Counted from the stretch's first letter, positions 27,743-36,604 are shown. The stretch is 64,000 nucleotides of DNA from Mesorhizobium sp. M9A.F.Ca.ET.002.03.1.2 (GCF_003952365.1 NZ_CP034443.1:5015001-5079000); one strand, 5' to 3'. Program-made: numbers and translations. Notes: a model not told the origin generated them from the letters alone.

Positions 27743-28414
27743 GTGGCATTGCCGCCGGACTGGATGCCCAACGTTCCGATGAAGCGGGTCATTTGCCATT
27801 GGACGGCTGGCTCGCATTCGGCAGGCGACACCGACAAGGACGCCTACCACATCCTGGTCGAGGGGAATGGCAGCCTCGTCAGGGGCCGGCCTTCCATCAT
27901 GCTCAATTCCGGCAGGGTGAAATCGGGATACGCGGCTCACACCCTCAACGGCAACAGCGGCTCGATCGGGGTTTCTGTGTGCTGCATGGCCGGGGCGGAG
28001 GAACGGCCTTTCGTTGCCGGCCAATACCCGATGACGAGAACGCAGTGGGATGCGCTGATCGTCGTCGTTGCCGAGCTTTGCAAATACTATCGCATCAAGG
28101 TTACGCCGAAAACGGTCCTTTCCCACGCCGAGGTCGAGAGCAATCTCGGCATCGAGCAACACGGAAAGTGGGATTTTACCCACCTGCCCTTTGACCCGAC
28201 GGTCGTCGGCGCGAGGGCCTGCGGCGACCGGCTGCGCCAGCAGGTCATGGCGGCAATGGGAGCGATGCCCGATCTGCCGGTCAGAAACGGCCGTGACGCA
28301 ACTCTTGAAACAGCCTTCAGGCGTCTGCTCGACGAATTGTGGCCAATCCTGGCCAGAGGGCTCGAAGCCGGCCTCAACACGCTGATCCGGGAGGTCCTCA
28401 AACGGATCAGGTAG
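27743..28414 (+). CDS. N-acetylmuramoyl-L-alanine amidase, endolysin-like (Amidase_2)
   Basis: A 223-residue protein with the T7-lysozyme-type amidase fold. VICHWTAGSH gives the first zinc histidine, SHAEVE the second, and GKWDFTHLPF the third ligand (Asp) and the catalytic lysine region. It ends in an amphipathic segment (LDELWPILARGLEAGLNTLI). No signal peptide is visible, as in phage endolysins and gene-transfer-agent-like lysis proteins. The GTG at 27743 (VALPPDWMPNVPMKRV) is chosen because it gives the whole domain; a TTG at 27710 or an ATG at 27764 are alternatives. No other phage gene is nearby. Confidence 0.75.
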   Translation: MALPPDWMPNVPMKRVICHWTAGSHSAGDTDKDAYHILVEGNGSLVRGRPSIMLNSGRVKSGYAAHTLNGNSGSIGVSVCCMAGAEERPFVAGQYPMTRTQWDALIVVVAELCKYYRIKVTPKTVLSHAEVESNLGIEQHGKWDFTHLPFDPTVVGARACGDRLRQQVMAAMGAMPDLPVRNGRDATLETAFRRLLDELWPILARGLEAGLNTLIREVLKRIR

Positions 28415-28556
28415 GGCGTTTCAGTACCCACTGCCGCACAGGCAAATTGGACACGAGAGTCACGGCTTCCCAGAGCGGAAAGCCGCGATATTGAATACGG
28501 GAGAATACGTCACGCAGCCCGCCGAAGCGGTTCCGCTTTGCCGGCTTCCGATTTCT

Positions 28557-28652
28557 AAAGCGCGTCGCGTTTGAACGGCGACGCGCTTTAGATCTTTGTT
28601 TTTATGCATGTCGTTATCGCAAAACCGCTGCACACTTTTGCGCGACATGCAT
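28557..28652. repeat. Composite palindromic element
   Basis: Two hairpins in a row. The first is a perfect 12-bp stem, AAAGCGCGTCGC and GCGACGCGCTTT (28557-28568, 28578-28589). The second has outer arms ATGCATGTCG and CGACATGCAT (28604-28613, 28643-28652) around an inner CAAAACCGCTGCACACTTTTG. The right end supplies the first base of the stop codon region of the neighbouring minus-strand gene (28652-28654). The second half is related to the elements at 12514, 29762 and 52067. Confidence 0.85.
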
Positions 28653-28897
28653 TAAAGAGCCCGCTTCCCGGTGAACTGGTGATAGGCCCAAAGAACAACC
28701 ACTGCACCGATCACGGCGACGATCAGGCTGTAGATGTTGAGGCCGGTAACGCCTGATGCGCCAAAGGCGCTGAAGATCAGCGCGCCCACGATCCCGAGCA
28801 CGATATCGAGCACAAGGCCCTGCCCGCTCTTGTTGACGATCTTGCTGCCAAGAAAACCGGCGATGACGCCTAGGATGATCCAGCTTAATATTGACAT
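28652..28897 (-). CDS. GlsB/YeaQ/YmgE family small membrane protein
   Basis: An 81-residue inner-membrane protein with three hydrophobic segments (ILSWIILGVIAGFLGSKIV, LVLDIVLGIVGALIFSAF, IYSLIVAVIGAVVVLWAYH). The pattern matches the transglycosylase-associated/YeaQ family, often induced by stress; its biochemical role is unknown. The ATG at 28897 is chosen because GAGAGGA lies just upstream; an ATG 12 bases earlier overlaps that site. Its stop codon falls at the edge of the palindromic element 28557-28652. Confidence 0.85.
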   Translation of the reverse strand: MSILSWIILGVIAGFLGSKIVNKSGQGLVLDIVLGIVGALIFSAFGASGVTGLNIYSLIVAVIGAVVVLWAYHQFTGKRAL

Positions 28898-29056
28898 TTT
28901 CCTCTCCATTCCCCGCCCTCAATTACTTCCACATCATCAAGCAAAGCTCAAGCCAACTTGAAATTCGTGATTGCGGAAAGCTCCGGCCAACTTGAAATTC
29001 AGCCCGAATGGGTCATTGTGGGGATGGGATGGGCAACATTGACATGGAGATCCGCA

Positions 29057-29530
29057 ATGGGACTGTTTGACAATGCCGTTCCCGGCGGCAACGTCGCCAA
29101 GCCGCTGATGATCGCGCTCGGTGCGTTGCTGGTTGGAAAAATGCTGAGCGGCAAAAGTGCCGACCAGACGGACCAGGCTCAAAGCCCCGCCCCCGCCCCT
29201 TCCCCATCGGGAACGGCCACATCCGCCGATGGCGGCCTGCTCGGCGGACTTGGTGGCCTGCTCGACAGACTGAAAGACGCCGGCCACGGCAATACCGCCG
29301 ATTCGTGGGTCGGCACTGGGCAGAACCGGCCGATCCAGGCCAACGATCTGGGCAATGCGCTAGGCCCACAGGTCATTCGCGAGATCGCGCAAAGGACAGG
29401 ACTGAACGAGCAGGACTTGCTCAAGCAATTGTCCGCGGCCTTGCCGGGTATCGTCGACCAGCTGACGCCGAACGGCCAAGTCCCGCAGCAGCATCAGGTC
29501 GCGTCGATATTCAGCAAATTCGCCAGCTAG
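29057..29530 (+). CDS. YidB-family (DUF937) protein
   Basis: A 157-residue protein starting MGLFDNAVPGGNVAKPLMIALGALLVGKMLSG, then a Pro/Ala/Ser-rich linker, a glycine-rich GGLLGGLGGLLDRL segment and the conserved C-terminal block IQANDLGNALGPQVIREIAQRTGLNEQDLLKQLSAALPGIVDQLTP typical of YidB. The function is unknown in any species I know of. ATG 29057 has GGAGA upstream. No signal peptide; the hydrophobic stretch at residues 17-30 may associate with the membrane. Confidence 0.85.
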   Translation: MGLFDNAVPGGNVAKPLMIALGALLVGKMLSGKSADQTDQAQSPAPAPSPSGTATSADGGLLGGLGGLLDRLKDAGHGNTADSWVGTGQNRPIQANDLGNALGPQVIREIAQRTGLNEQDLLKQLSAALPGIVDQLTPNGQVPQQHQVASIFSKFAS

Positions 29531-29676
29531 CCCGCCGGGCCCCGTTGGACGCGCCACGAAGCTCCAACATCTTGAATTTCAATTGCGGACGGTCCCGTCC
29601 GCAAAGCGTTTCGACCTTGCGCTGGCCCTTGGCTTGGGATCATGCGTCAGACCTGCCGGGGCAGAGGATGGAAATT

Positions 29677-29750
29677 TGGAGCGGGTAGCGGGAATCGAAC
29701 CCGCATATTCAGCTTGGAAGGCTGCTGCTCTACCACTGAGCTATACCCGC
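29677..29750 (-). tRNA. tRNA-Gly (anticodon TCC)
   Basis: A 74-base cloverleaf: acceptor GCGGGTA/TACCCGC, D-arm AGCTCAGTGGTAGAGC, anticodon loop CTTCCAA (anticodon TCC), T-arm GCGGGTTCGATTCCCGC, encoded CCA. It lies 88 bases downstream of tRNA-Tyr on the same strand, with a palindromic element between them. Confidence 0.96.
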
Positions 29751-29761
29751 GCCTTTCAGTT

Positions 29762-29811
29762 AAGCATCGGATTCACCCGAAAACCGCTATGCACTTTTCG
29801 GTCCGATGCTT
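29762..29811. repeat. REP-like palindrome between two tRNA genes
   Basis: A 50-base palindrome with perfect outer arms AAGCATCGGA and TCCGATGCTT and inner arms CCGAAAA and TTTTCGG around CCGCTATGCAC. It shares the inner core with the element between rpoB and rpoC (12514-12562) but has different outer arms. Confidence 0.85.
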
Positions 29812-29838
29812 TCCGTTTCAAGGCTTCCAGGCTGGCAG

Positions 29839-29923
29839 TGGTGGAGAGGGTTGGATTCGAACCAACGTAGGCTAAGCCAACGGATTTACAGTCCGTCCCC
29901 TTTAACCACTCGGGCACCTCTCC
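29839..29923 (-). tRNA. tRNA-Tyr (anticodon GTA)
   Basis: An 85-base class II tRNA with acceptor GGAGAGG/CCTCTCC, anticodon loop CTGTAAA (anticodon GTA), a long variable arm (TTGGCTTAGCCTACG) and an encoded CCA. It is transcribed in the same direction as tRNA-Gly and probably with it. Confidence 0.96.
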
Positions 29924-30123
29924 AGCCTGCCGTCGAAGCCTTGCAACGAGGCATTCTCGCCGATCAGGGTCGAAACCTCTGGTTTTGTCCGAAATCAGCG
30001 AAGCGCCTTATGGCGGCAAGGTCATTGGGTGTCAACCGCGCAGCCAGGCTTTTTCGTTGTTGTTCGATATCCGCCGCGACGTGCCGTATCCTTAGCCGAA
30101 GGAGGCGGTTATAGAAGCCAGCC

Positions 30124-30966
30124 ATGAGCAATAAGTCAGGCACACCCAAAGATACCCACTATGCCAAGCTGCGCCGCGCCCATCGCGACGAGAAAGCCGG
30201 CGGCGCGCCGGCGTTCCGGCCGCGCCAGCCAGTGCCGCCCGGCGAGAACGCCGCCGACGGGCTGGTGCGGCTTTACGGCCTGCACACGGTGCGGGCCGCA
30301 CTCGACAATCCGCGCCGGCGGATCAAGAAGATGTTGGTGACGCGCAACGCGGCCGAGCGGCTTGATATCACCGACCTCGCAGCCCTGCCCTTCAACGCAG
30401 AGATGGTGGAGCCGAAGGATATCGACAAGGTCACCGGCTCCGATGCCGTGCATCAAGGCGTGCTGATCGAGGTCGAGCCGCTGAAGGCCAAGCGCCTCGA
30501 TGCGCTCGGCGACACAAGGCTGGTGCTGGTGCTCGACCAGGTCACCGACCCGCACAATGTCGGCGCGATCCTGCGCTCGGCCGTCGCCTTCGGCGCCGGC
30601 GCGCTGATCACCACGGCGCGCCACAGCCCGCAGGAATCGGGCGTGCTGGCGAAATCGGCCTCCGGCGCGCTGGAGCATATCGACCAGATCGAGGTGAAGA
30701 ACCTCGCCGATGCGCTCGGCCAGTTGCACGATGCTGGCTTCCAGACCATCGGCCTCGATTCGGACGGACCGGCGGAACTCGAGAAGAGCTTTGCCGGGCA
30801 AAAGATCGCGCTGGTGCTGGGCGCCGAAGGCAAGGGCCTGCGCCAGAAGACGCGCGAGACGGTGACCACGCTCGCCCGGCTCGACATGCCCGGCGCCATC
30901 CGCTCGCTCAACGTGTCGAACGCCGCGGCGGTGAGCCTTTATGCGGCGAGGAAATTTCTGGGGTAA
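30124..30966 (+). CDS. rlmB: 23S rRNA (guanosine-2'-O-)-methyltransferase RlmB
   Basis: A SpoU-family SAM-dependent methyltransferase of 280 residues that modifies G2251 of 23S rRNA in E. coli. After a basic N-terminal tail come the substrate-binding L30e-like domain (LYGLHTVRAALDNPRRRIKKML) and the knotted SPOUT domain with motifs LDQVTDPHNVGAILRSA, LVLGAEGKGLR and IRSLNVSNAAAVSLYAARK. The stop codon lies inside the first arm of the G-rich inverted repeat at 30962. Adjacent tRNA genes lie on the other strand. Confidence 0.92.
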   Translation: MSNKSGTPKDTHYAKLRRAHRDEKAGGAPAFRPRQPVPPGENAADGLVRLYGLHTVRAALDNPRRRIKKMLVTRNAAERLDITDLAALPFNAEMVEPKDIDKVTGSDAVHQGVLIEVEPLKAKRLDALGDTRLVLVLDQVTDPHNVGAILRSAVAFGAGALITTARHSPQESGVLAKSASGALEHIDQIEVKNLADALGQLHDAGFQTIGLDSDGPAELEKSFAGQKIALVLGAEGKGLRQKTRETVTTLARLDMPGAIRSLNVSNAAAVSLYAARKFLG

Positions 30967-31060
30967 GGGAGTAGGGGAATAGGGCATTAGGGGATAGTCA
31001 GCCGCAACCTGCCTTCCCTACTGCCTTACTGCCCTACTCCCTTACTCCCTTACTCCCCTA
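30962..31060. repeat. G-rich/C-rich inverted repeat between rlmB and glxR
   Basis: The left arm (30962-30994) is built of units such as GGTAAGGGAGTAGGGG and the right arm (31013-31060) of CTACTCCC and TTACTCCC units, which are complementary. Both convergent genes end inside it: TAA of rlmB at 30964-30966 and TAA of glxR at 31050-31052. It may act as a bidirectional transcription stop and may vary in unit number. Confidence 0.75.
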
Positions 31061-31937
31061 AACTATGCCCCGCCATCCGCTCCAGCGCCCTGACCAGCGC
31101 CGAGTGATCCTCCTTCGCCCCGCCATTGGCCGCGCAGGAGTTGAACAGCTGCTGCGTGGTCGAGGTGTTGGGCAGCGCGACGCCAAGTGCTTTCGCACCC
31201 TCCAGCGCCAGGTTGAGATCCTTCTGGTGCAGTTCGATGCGGAAGCCCGGCGCGAAGCTGCGCTTGACCATGCGCTCACCATGCACTTCGAGGATGCGCG
31301 AGGCGGCCAGCCCGCCCATCAGCGCCTGCCGGACCTTGGCTGGATTGGCGCCCGCTTTGGAAGCAAAAACAAGGGCTTCGGCGACCGCTTCAATGGTCAG
31401 CGCGACGACGATCTGATTGGCGACCTTGGTGGTCTGGCCGACGCCGTTCGGCCCGACAAGGGTGATGTTCTTGCCCATCCTCTCGAACACCGGCCTGGCA
31501 CGCTCGAAGGCCTTTTCCTCGCCGCCGACCATGATGGTCAGCGACGCGGCCTTGGCCCCGACCTCGCCGCCCGACACCGGGGCGTCGAGATAGTCGCAGC
31601 CGAGGTCGTTGATCTTTTTGGCAAAAACCTTGGTCTCGATCGGCGAGATCGAGCTCATGTCGATGACCAGCTTGCCCTTCGACAGACCCGAGGCGACGCC
31701 CTTCTCGCCGAACAGCACATCAGCCACCTGCAGCGTATCAGGCACCATGGTGATGACGATGTCAGCCATTTTCGCCACGGCGTGATGGCCGGTGACGGTC
31801 TTCAAACCTTTGGCGACGAGATCAGCCGGTGGTTTCGAGCGGTGGTTGCTGGCGACAACTGTGTAGCCGGCGTCAAGCAGATGCCCCGCCATCGGCGCGC
31901 CCATGATGCCGAGGCCGATGAAACCGATGGTTTCCAT
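31050..31937 (-). CDS. glxR: 2-hydroxy-3-oxopropionate (tartronate semialdehyde) reductase
   Basis: A 295-residue beta-hydroxyacid dehydrogenase that reduces tartronate semialdehyde to D-glycerate with NAD(P)H. The Rossmann motif GFIGLGIMGAPMAGHLLDAG is at residues 4-23, the substrate motif DAPVSGGEVGA near residue 122, and the catalytic lysine in GQTTKVANQIVV near residue 170. It is the third gene of gcl-hyi-glxR, 24 bases after hyi, which decides the substrate within this family. ATG 31937 gives METIGFIG. Confidence 0.92.
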   Translation of the reverse strand: METIGFIGLGIMGAPMAGHLLDAGYTVVASNHRSKPPADLVAKGLKTVTGHHAVAKMADIVITMVPDTLQVADVLFGEKGVASGLSKGKLVIDMSSISPIETKVFAKKINDLGCDYLDAPVSGGEVGAKAASLTIMVGGEEKAFERARPVFERMGKNITLVGPNGVGQTTKVANQIVVALTIEAVAEALVFASKAGANPAKVRQALMGGLAASRILEVHGERMVKRSFAPGFRIELHQKDLNLALEGAKALGVALPNTSTTQQLFNSCAANGGAKEDHSALVRALERMAGHSLGE

Positions 31938-31961
31938 GTGGTTCTCCGAAACCCTTAGCAA

Positions 31962-32759
31962 TTAAGCAGCGGCGCTGCCCTTTCCTGCAAATTCCCTGAA
32001 CCATCCAAATCCAGCTTCCGTTCCCGCCTCGGGCTTATACTCAGCGCCCACCCAGCCCGCATAACCAATCCGGTCGATGTGGTTGTACAGAAAAGGAAAA
32101 TTGATCTCGCCCGTCCCCGGCTCATGACGGCCGGGATTGTCCGCAAGCTGGATATGCGCGATGCGGCCGAGGTTTGCCTCGATGGTGCGGGCGAGATCCC
32201 CCTCCATGATCTGCATGTGATAGATGTCGTATTGCAGGAACAGGTTCTTCGAGCCGACGCGGTCGATGAGCGCCAGGGCCTGGTCCGAACAGTTCAGGAA
32301 GAAGCCCGGAATATCGCGGGTGTTGATCGGCTCAATCAACAGCTTGATGCCGGCCTGCTCCAGATTCTCGGCGGCGAAAGCCAGGTTTTCGGCGAAGACA
32401 TCCTCCAGCACCGAACGCTCGACGCCCTGCGGCGCGATGCCGGCGAGGCAGTTGACCTGTTCGCAACCCAGCGCATGCGCATAGGTGATCGCCTTGGCAA
32501 CGCCTTGCCGGAATTCCGGCACACGGTCCGGCAGCACGGCGATGCCGCGCTCGCCCTTTGCCCAGTCGCCGGCCGGCAGGTTGAACAGCACTTGTGTCAA
32601 GCCGTTCTTCTTCAGCCTGGCAGCGACCACATCGGGCGCATGGTCGTAGGGGCCGATATATTCGACGCCCTTGAAGCCGGCGCGGGCGGCGGCATCGAAG
32701 CGATCGAGGAAATCATGCTCGCCAAAGAGCATCGAGAGATTGGCTGAAAAACGCGGCAT
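31962..32759 (-). CDS. hyi: Hydroxypyruvate isomerase
   Basis: A 265-residue TIM-barrel enzyme interconverting hydroxypyruvate and tartronate semialdehyde. It begins MPRFSANLSMLFGEHDFLDRF and contains LIEPINTRDIPGFFLN and the metal-binding segments QYDIYHMQIMEGD and HIQLADNPGRHEPGTGEINF, characteristic of Hyi. It lies 22 bases after gcl and 24 before glxR, the same three-step unit as in enteric glyoxylate utilisation. Confidence 0.93.
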   Translation of the reverse strand: MPRFSANLSMLFGEHDFLDRFDAAARAGFKGVEYIGPYDHAPDVVAARLKKNGLTQVLFNLPAGDWAKGERGIAVLPDRVPEFRQGVAKAITYAHALGCEQVNCLAGIAPQGVERSVLEDVFAENLAFAAENLEQAGIKLLIEPINTRDIPGFFLNCSDQALALIDRVGSKNLFLQYDIYHMQIMEGDLARTIEANLGRIAHIQLADNPGRHEPGTGEINFPFLYNHIDRIGYAGWVGAEYKPEAGTEAGFGWFREFAGKGSAAA

Positions 32760-32781
32760 CTTTTTTCTCCTTTTCTCCGCC

Positions 32782-34563
32782 TTAGTCGAGCATCACGATC
32801 GCCGTCGGCGCATCTTCATGGCTTTCGGCAAGCTCTTCGAATTCGGTGATCTTGTCGATTTCGGTGCCCATCGAAATGTTGGTGACGCGCTCGAGGATGA
32901 ACTCGAGCACGACCGGAACCTGGTGCTCCTTCATCAGGCGCTGTGCTTGCCTGAAGGCGCCGGCGAATTCCTCCGGCTTGCGCACCCGGACCGCCTTGCA
33001 GCCCATGGCCTCGGCGACCGCGACATGATCGACGCCATAGCCGGCCTCGGGATCGTCTTTCCGGTTGACGTTCTCGAAGGCGAGGCTGACCTCGAAATCC
33101 ATCGAAAAGCCGCGCTGCGCCTGGCGGATCAGGCCGAGATAGGCATTGTTCACGACGACATGGATATAGGGCAATCTGTGCTGCGCGCCGGCCGCCAGCT
33201 CCTCGATCATGAACTGGAAATCATAGTCGCCGGAAAGCGCCACGATGTTGCGGTCCGGATCGGCGGCGCGCACGCCAAGTGCCGCCGGCAATGTCCAGCC
33301 GAGCGGGCCGGCCTGGCCGCAATTGATCCAGTTGCGCGGCTTGTAGACATGCAGGAACTGCGCGCCGGCGATCTGCGAAAGCCCGATCGTGGTGACATAG
33401 GTGGTGTCGCGGCCGAAGGCCTTGTTCATCTCCTCGTAGACGCGCTGCGGCTTCAGCGGCACCTGGTCGAAATGGGTCTTGCGCTTCATCGTCTTCTTGC
33501 GGGCCTGGCATTGCCTGGCCCAGCCCGACCAGTCGCGCAGTTTCCCCGCCGTCTTCCACTCGGTGGCGACGTCGAGCAGCATTTTCAGCGCAGCACCGGC
33601 ATCCGAGACGATTCCGAGATCCGGGGCGAAGACACGGCCGATTTGCGTCGGCTCGATATCGACATGGATGAACTTTTTTCCCCTGGTGTAGACGTCAACA
33701 GAGCCGGTGTGGCGATTGGCCCAGCGGTTGCCGATGCCGAAGACGAAGTCGGCTTCGAGCATCGTCGCATTGCCGTAGCGATGCGAGGTCTGCAGCCCGC
33801 ACATGCCGGCCATCAGCCGGTGTTCGTCGGGGATCGCGCCCCAGCCCATCAGCGTCGGGATCACAGGCACACCGGTGACTTCCGCGAACTCGATCAGCAG
33901 ATCGGATGCATCGGCATTGATGATGCCGCCGCCGGCAACGATGACGGGTTTTTCCGCCGCATTGAGCATCGCCAGCGCCTTCTCCGCCTGGCCGCGCGTC
34001 ATCGCCGGCTTGAACGGGGCCAGCGGCTCATAGGCATCGATGTCGAACTCGATCTCGGCCAGTTGCACATCGACCGGCAGGTCGACGAGAACCGGCCCCG
34101 GCCGCGACGAGCGCATCAGATGGAACGCCTTCTGCAGCGCCATCGGCACCAGATAGGGCTCCATGACGGTGACCGCCCATTTGGCGACGGGTGCGGCGAT
34201 GGCGGCGATGTCGACGGCCTGGAAATCCTCCTTGTTGAGGCGCGCCCGCGGCGCCTGGCCGGTGATGCAGAGGATGGGAATAGAATCGGCCGCGGCCGAA
34301 TAGAGCCCGGTGATCATGTCTGTACCGGCCGGCCCCGAAGTGCCGATGCACAGACCGATATTGCCCGCTTTGGCGCGGGTATAGCCTTCGGCCATGTGCG
34401 AAGCCGCCTCGACATGACGCGCGAGGATGTGGCGGATCGTGCCCCTCGCCTTCAGCGCCGAATAGAACGGGTTGATCGCCGCGCCCGGCACGCCGAAGGC
34501 TGAGGTGATGCCTTCCTTTTCGAGAACGAGAACCGCTGCGTCGACCGCGCGCATCCTGGCCAT
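32782..34563 (-). CDS. gcl: Glyoxylate carboligase (tartronate semialdehyde synthase)
   Basis: A thiamine diphosphate enzyme that joins two glyoxylates to tartronate semialdehyde and CO2. The 593-residue length equals that of the E. coli enzyme as I recall it. The N-terminus [36 protein letters not shown] has valine (Val51 in E. coli) where other ThDP enzymes have the catalytic glutamate, which is a hallmark of Gcl (seen near [10 protein letters not shown]). The ThDP motif [20 protein letters not shown] is in the last third. The ATG at 34563 is chosen over a GTG at 34575. It is divergent from an IclR regulator. Confidence 0.94.
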   Translation of the reverse strand: MARMRAVDAAVLVLEKEGITSAFGVPGAAINPFYSALKARGTIRHILARHVEAASHMAEGYTRAKAGNIGLCIGTSGPAGTDMITGLYSAAADSIPILCITGQAPRARLNKEDFQAVDIAAIAAPVAKWAVTVMEPYLVPMALQKAFHLMRSSRPGPVLVDLPVDVQLAEIEFDIDAYEPLAPFKPAMTRGQAEKALAMLNAAEKPVIVAGGGIINADASDLLIEFAEVTGVPVIPTLMGWGAIPDEHRLMAGMCGLQTSHRYGNATMLEADFVFGIGNRWANRHTGSVDVYTRGKKFIHVDIEPTQIGRVFAPDLGIVSDAGAALKMLLDVATEWKTAGKLRDWSGWARQCQARKKTMKRKTHFDQVPLKPQRVYEEMNKAFGRDTTYVTTIGLSQIAGAQFLHVYKPRNWINCGQAGPLGWTLPAALGVRAADPDRNIVALSGDYDFQFMIEELAAGAQHRLPYIHVVVNNAYLGLIRQAQRGFSMDFEVSLAFENVNRKDDPEAGYGVDHVAVAEAMGCKAVRVRKPEEFAGAFRQAQRLMKEHQVPVVLEFILERVTNISMGTEIDKITEFEELAESHEDAPTAIVMLD

Positions 34564-34766
34564 TTCAGCCTCCACGGAATTTGTTGATGGCCGAGAATGC
34601 CAGCGTGCCAGCTATTTTTCAATTTTTTCAGAATATTTTTTCATTTCTAGAAAGCGGCAATTACCATCTGATTTCATTCTGTTTTCCGTTTTTCAGATTC
34701 TGGTTTGCGCAAGCCAGCGAAAAACTTTTTCATTGCGGATTTGACAAGATCAGCGACAATGGCGCC
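34564..34766. promoter_or_regulatory. AT-rich divergent promoter region of gcl and the IclR gene
   Basis: About 200 bases, clearly AT-rich against the background. A perfect palindrome TTTCTAGAAA lies at 34644-34653, and the related segments TTTTTCAGAATATTTTTTCA (about 34623-34642) and TTTTTCAGATTCTG (about 34689-34703) flank it. These are plausible IclR-type operator half-sites, but the exact binding site cannot be fixed from sequence. Confidence 0.5.
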
Positions 34767-35585
34767 ATGGAAACGACCGAAAAACGCCAGCGTGGGCGGC
34801 CGCGCGCCTTCCACGGCCCACCCGAGGGCGCCTCGGTGCAGTCGCTCGACCGGGCACTGCGTATTCTGGCGATCGTTGCCGAAGGCAGCGGCCTGTCGCT
34901 GAGCGAGATCGCCGCGCAGAGCGGCCTCGCGGCGTCCACCGCCTACCGTATGCTGACGACGCTGGAAAACCACGGCATGGTCGAGTTCGACAGCACCGAC
35001 CAGCTCTGGTCGATCGGCGTCGAGACGTATCGCATGGGCGCGGCGTTCCTGCGTCGCCGCAAGCTGGTCGACCGCGCCCGCATCGTCATGCAGGACCTGA
35101 TGGAGAAGACCGGCGAGACCGCCAATCTCGGTGTCGCCGAGGATGATTGCGTCGTCTTCGTCAGCCAGGTCGAGACGCACCAGGCGATCCGCGCCTTCTT
35201 CCGGCCCGGCACGCGCAGTTCCTTCCATGCGTCGGGCATCGGCAAGGCGGTGCTGGCACATCTCGAGCCGGAGCGCGTCGGCGCTATCCTGCGCCGGGCC
35301 GGGCTGGAGCGCTTCACCGAAAAGACGCTTTCCGACATCTCCGCTCTGGCCCGTGACCTAGTGACGATCAAGCTGCGCGGCTGGTCGGTCGACGACGAGG
35401 AGCGGCACCCCGGCATGCGCTGCGTGGCCGCCGCCATCTTCAACGAATTCGGCGAGCCGATCGGTGGGGTTTCGGTTTCCGGCCCGACCGTTCGAGTGAC
35501 GCCGGAGCGGCTGGCCGAGATCGGTCCGCTGGTGCACGATGCGGCAGCGGAGGTGACGAAGATGATCGGCGGCAGGACGCCCTGA
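34767..35585 (+). CDS. IclR-family transcriptional regulator
   Basis: A 272-residue regulator with an N-terminal winged helix (VQSLDRALRILAIVAEGSGLSLSEIAAQSGLAASTAYRMLTTLENHG, residues 24-71) and a C-terminal effector domain (FFRPGTRSSFHASGIGKAVLA, GWSVDDEERHPGMRCVAAAIF). Its divergence from gcl-hyi-glxR suggests that it controls glyoxylate use, like AllR or GclR. ATG 34767 is chosen as the first methionine that gives the family's usual N-terminal tail. Confidence 0.88.
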   Translation: METTEKRQRGRPRAFHGPPEGASVQSLDRALRILAIVAEGSGLSLSEIAAQSGLAASTAYRMLTTLENHGMVEFDSTDQLWSIGVETYRMGAAFLRRRKLVDRARIVMQDLMEKTGETANLGVAEDDCVVFVSQVETHQAIRAFFRPGTRSSFHASGIGKAVLAHLEPERVGAILRRAGLERFTEKTLSDISALARDLVTIKLRGWSVDDEERHPGMRCVAAAIFNEFGEPIGGVSVSGPTVRVTPERLAEIGPLVHDAAAEVTKMIGGRTP

Positions 35586-35600
35586 CGGCCACGCGCTCGG

Positions 35601-35674
35601 CAGCGTTGGTGATTGGCGAGAAAGCCGAAGCGTCATCCGACCTCCCCGTCATACCCCACAACAAGGGGAGGTCG
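35601..35674. repeat. Dispersed repeat (copy 2) with perfect inverted repeat
   Basis: Starts with the same 19 bases as 8064-8082. Further on, CGACCTCCCC (35638-35647) and GGGGAGGTCG (35665-35674) form a perfect 10-bp inverted repeat with a 17-base loop. It lies just after the IclR gene, so it might also stop transcription, though no T-run follows. Confidence 0.65.
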
Positions 35675-35726
35675 CGCCGACATCGCCAGCCGATCGATTC
35701 AAACAAGAGCCTCACCCTCCAGACAA

Positions 35727-35760
35727 AAGAAAAAGGAGCCAGTGCGCGCCCCTTTTTCCG
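35727..35760 (-). terminator. Rho-independent terminator after the BA14K-like gene
   Basis: On the minus strand GGAAAAAGG-GG pairs with C-CCTTTTTC across a GC-rich loop, followed by TTTTG. It lies about 20 bases beyond the stop of the gene at 35781-36086. Confidence 0.7.
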
Positions 35761-35780
35761 GTTGCCTGAAACGGTTCTTC

Positions 35781-36086
35781 CTAGAGCCGGCAGTAGTGGC
35801 GATAGCCGTCGTAGCCGACATAGGTGTCGGAGTACGGATCGTAGCTCTGATAGCGCTCGAGGCAGCGCCGAACATGCCACGAACCGCCGTGTTCCTCGAC
35901 ATAGACGGTGCGCGGCTGGGCGAGAGCGCTGCCGAGCAGGAAGCCGCCGACGCCGGCGGCGATGCCGATGCCGATGTGCTTGTTAGTGTGCTTGTGATGG
36001 GCGGCCGAAGGCTGAACGGTGCCGGCCAGCGTGGCGGCGGCGACAGTGGTGGCGATGAGGCCGGAAACGATGGTGCGCTTGAACAT
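35781..36086 (-). CDS. BA14K-like small exported protein
   Basis: A 101-residue protein with a signal peptide (MFKRTIVSGLIATTVAAATLAGTVQPSAA, cleavage near SAA/HH), a histidine-rich stretch (HHKHTNKH), a glycine-rich hydrophobic segment and the C-terminal block HVRRCLERYQSYDPYSDTYVGYDGYRHYC. That block is the BA14K signature, named after a Brucella immunoreactive protein; the function is unknown. ATG 36086 has AAGGAG upstream. Confidence 0.82.
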   Translation of the reverse strand: MFKRTIVSGLIATTVAAATLAGTVQPSAAHHKHTNKHIGIGIAAGVGGFLLGSALAQPRTVYVEEHGGSWHVRRCLERYQSYDPYSDTYVGYDGYRHYCRL

Positions 36087-36280
36087 GATGATCTCCTTGC
36101 TGCGTTGAGAGAGGCGATCCATCCGCCTCTTGACCATCAGTCGTCGCAGCAAGGAAAAAGGTTCGACGGTTTTTTGGTTTTTCCGAAAGTGCAGAAGCGG
36201 CCATCTGACCACAGGGCTTGCAGTCAGCCGCAATGCCGACCGGCGAGGAGCGCCCGTCGGCAGTCCGCCGGCGGCAGGCC

Positions 36281-36448
36281 TCAGCCCATGCCGGTGATAT
36301 GGCGCAGCCAGAAGGCGAGCGCGATGAAGCCGATGATGGTGGCGACGCCGGTCCAGTCGACATTGGCGCTCTTCACATCCTTGATGAGCTTCACAAGGAG
36401 AATCCAGGCCACGACGACGATCAGGGCAATGACGACAAGTCTGATCAT
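36281..36448 (-). CDS. Small two-helix membrane protein
   Basis: A 55-residue protein with helices MIRLVVIALIVVVAWILLVKLI and WTGVATIIGFIALAFWL. The start at 36448 has a GAGGG upstream. It is not assigned to a family I can name. Length, charge pattern and a proper ribosome-binding site support a real gene. Confidence 0.6.
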   Translation of the reverse strand: MIRLVVIALIVVVAWILLVKLIKDVKSANVDWTGVATIIGFIALAFWLRHITGMG

Positions 36449-36604
36449 GCGATACCCTCGCCTATGCGATTGCACCTTCGATCAATATAGGAAGCGAACT
36501 GGCCGTTTTCAGGATGCCCGCGTCTGCCGTTCCGCGTGTGCGCCGGCAACCGAAACGGAGTTTTGTCTTTACTGGCGCAACAAATATGCTAACCGGAGCG
36601 CCGT

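Noticed and set aside
28460-28648. A 62-codon minus-strand frame across the composite palindrome
   Set aside because: It consists mostly of the repeat itself and has no ribosome-binding site or recognisable protein features.
32671-34503. A 610-codon frame on the plus strand opposite gcl and hyi
   Set aside because: It is antisense to clear enzymes with full motifs; its translation is rich in Asp, Arg and His with no domain, typical of an antisense shadow.
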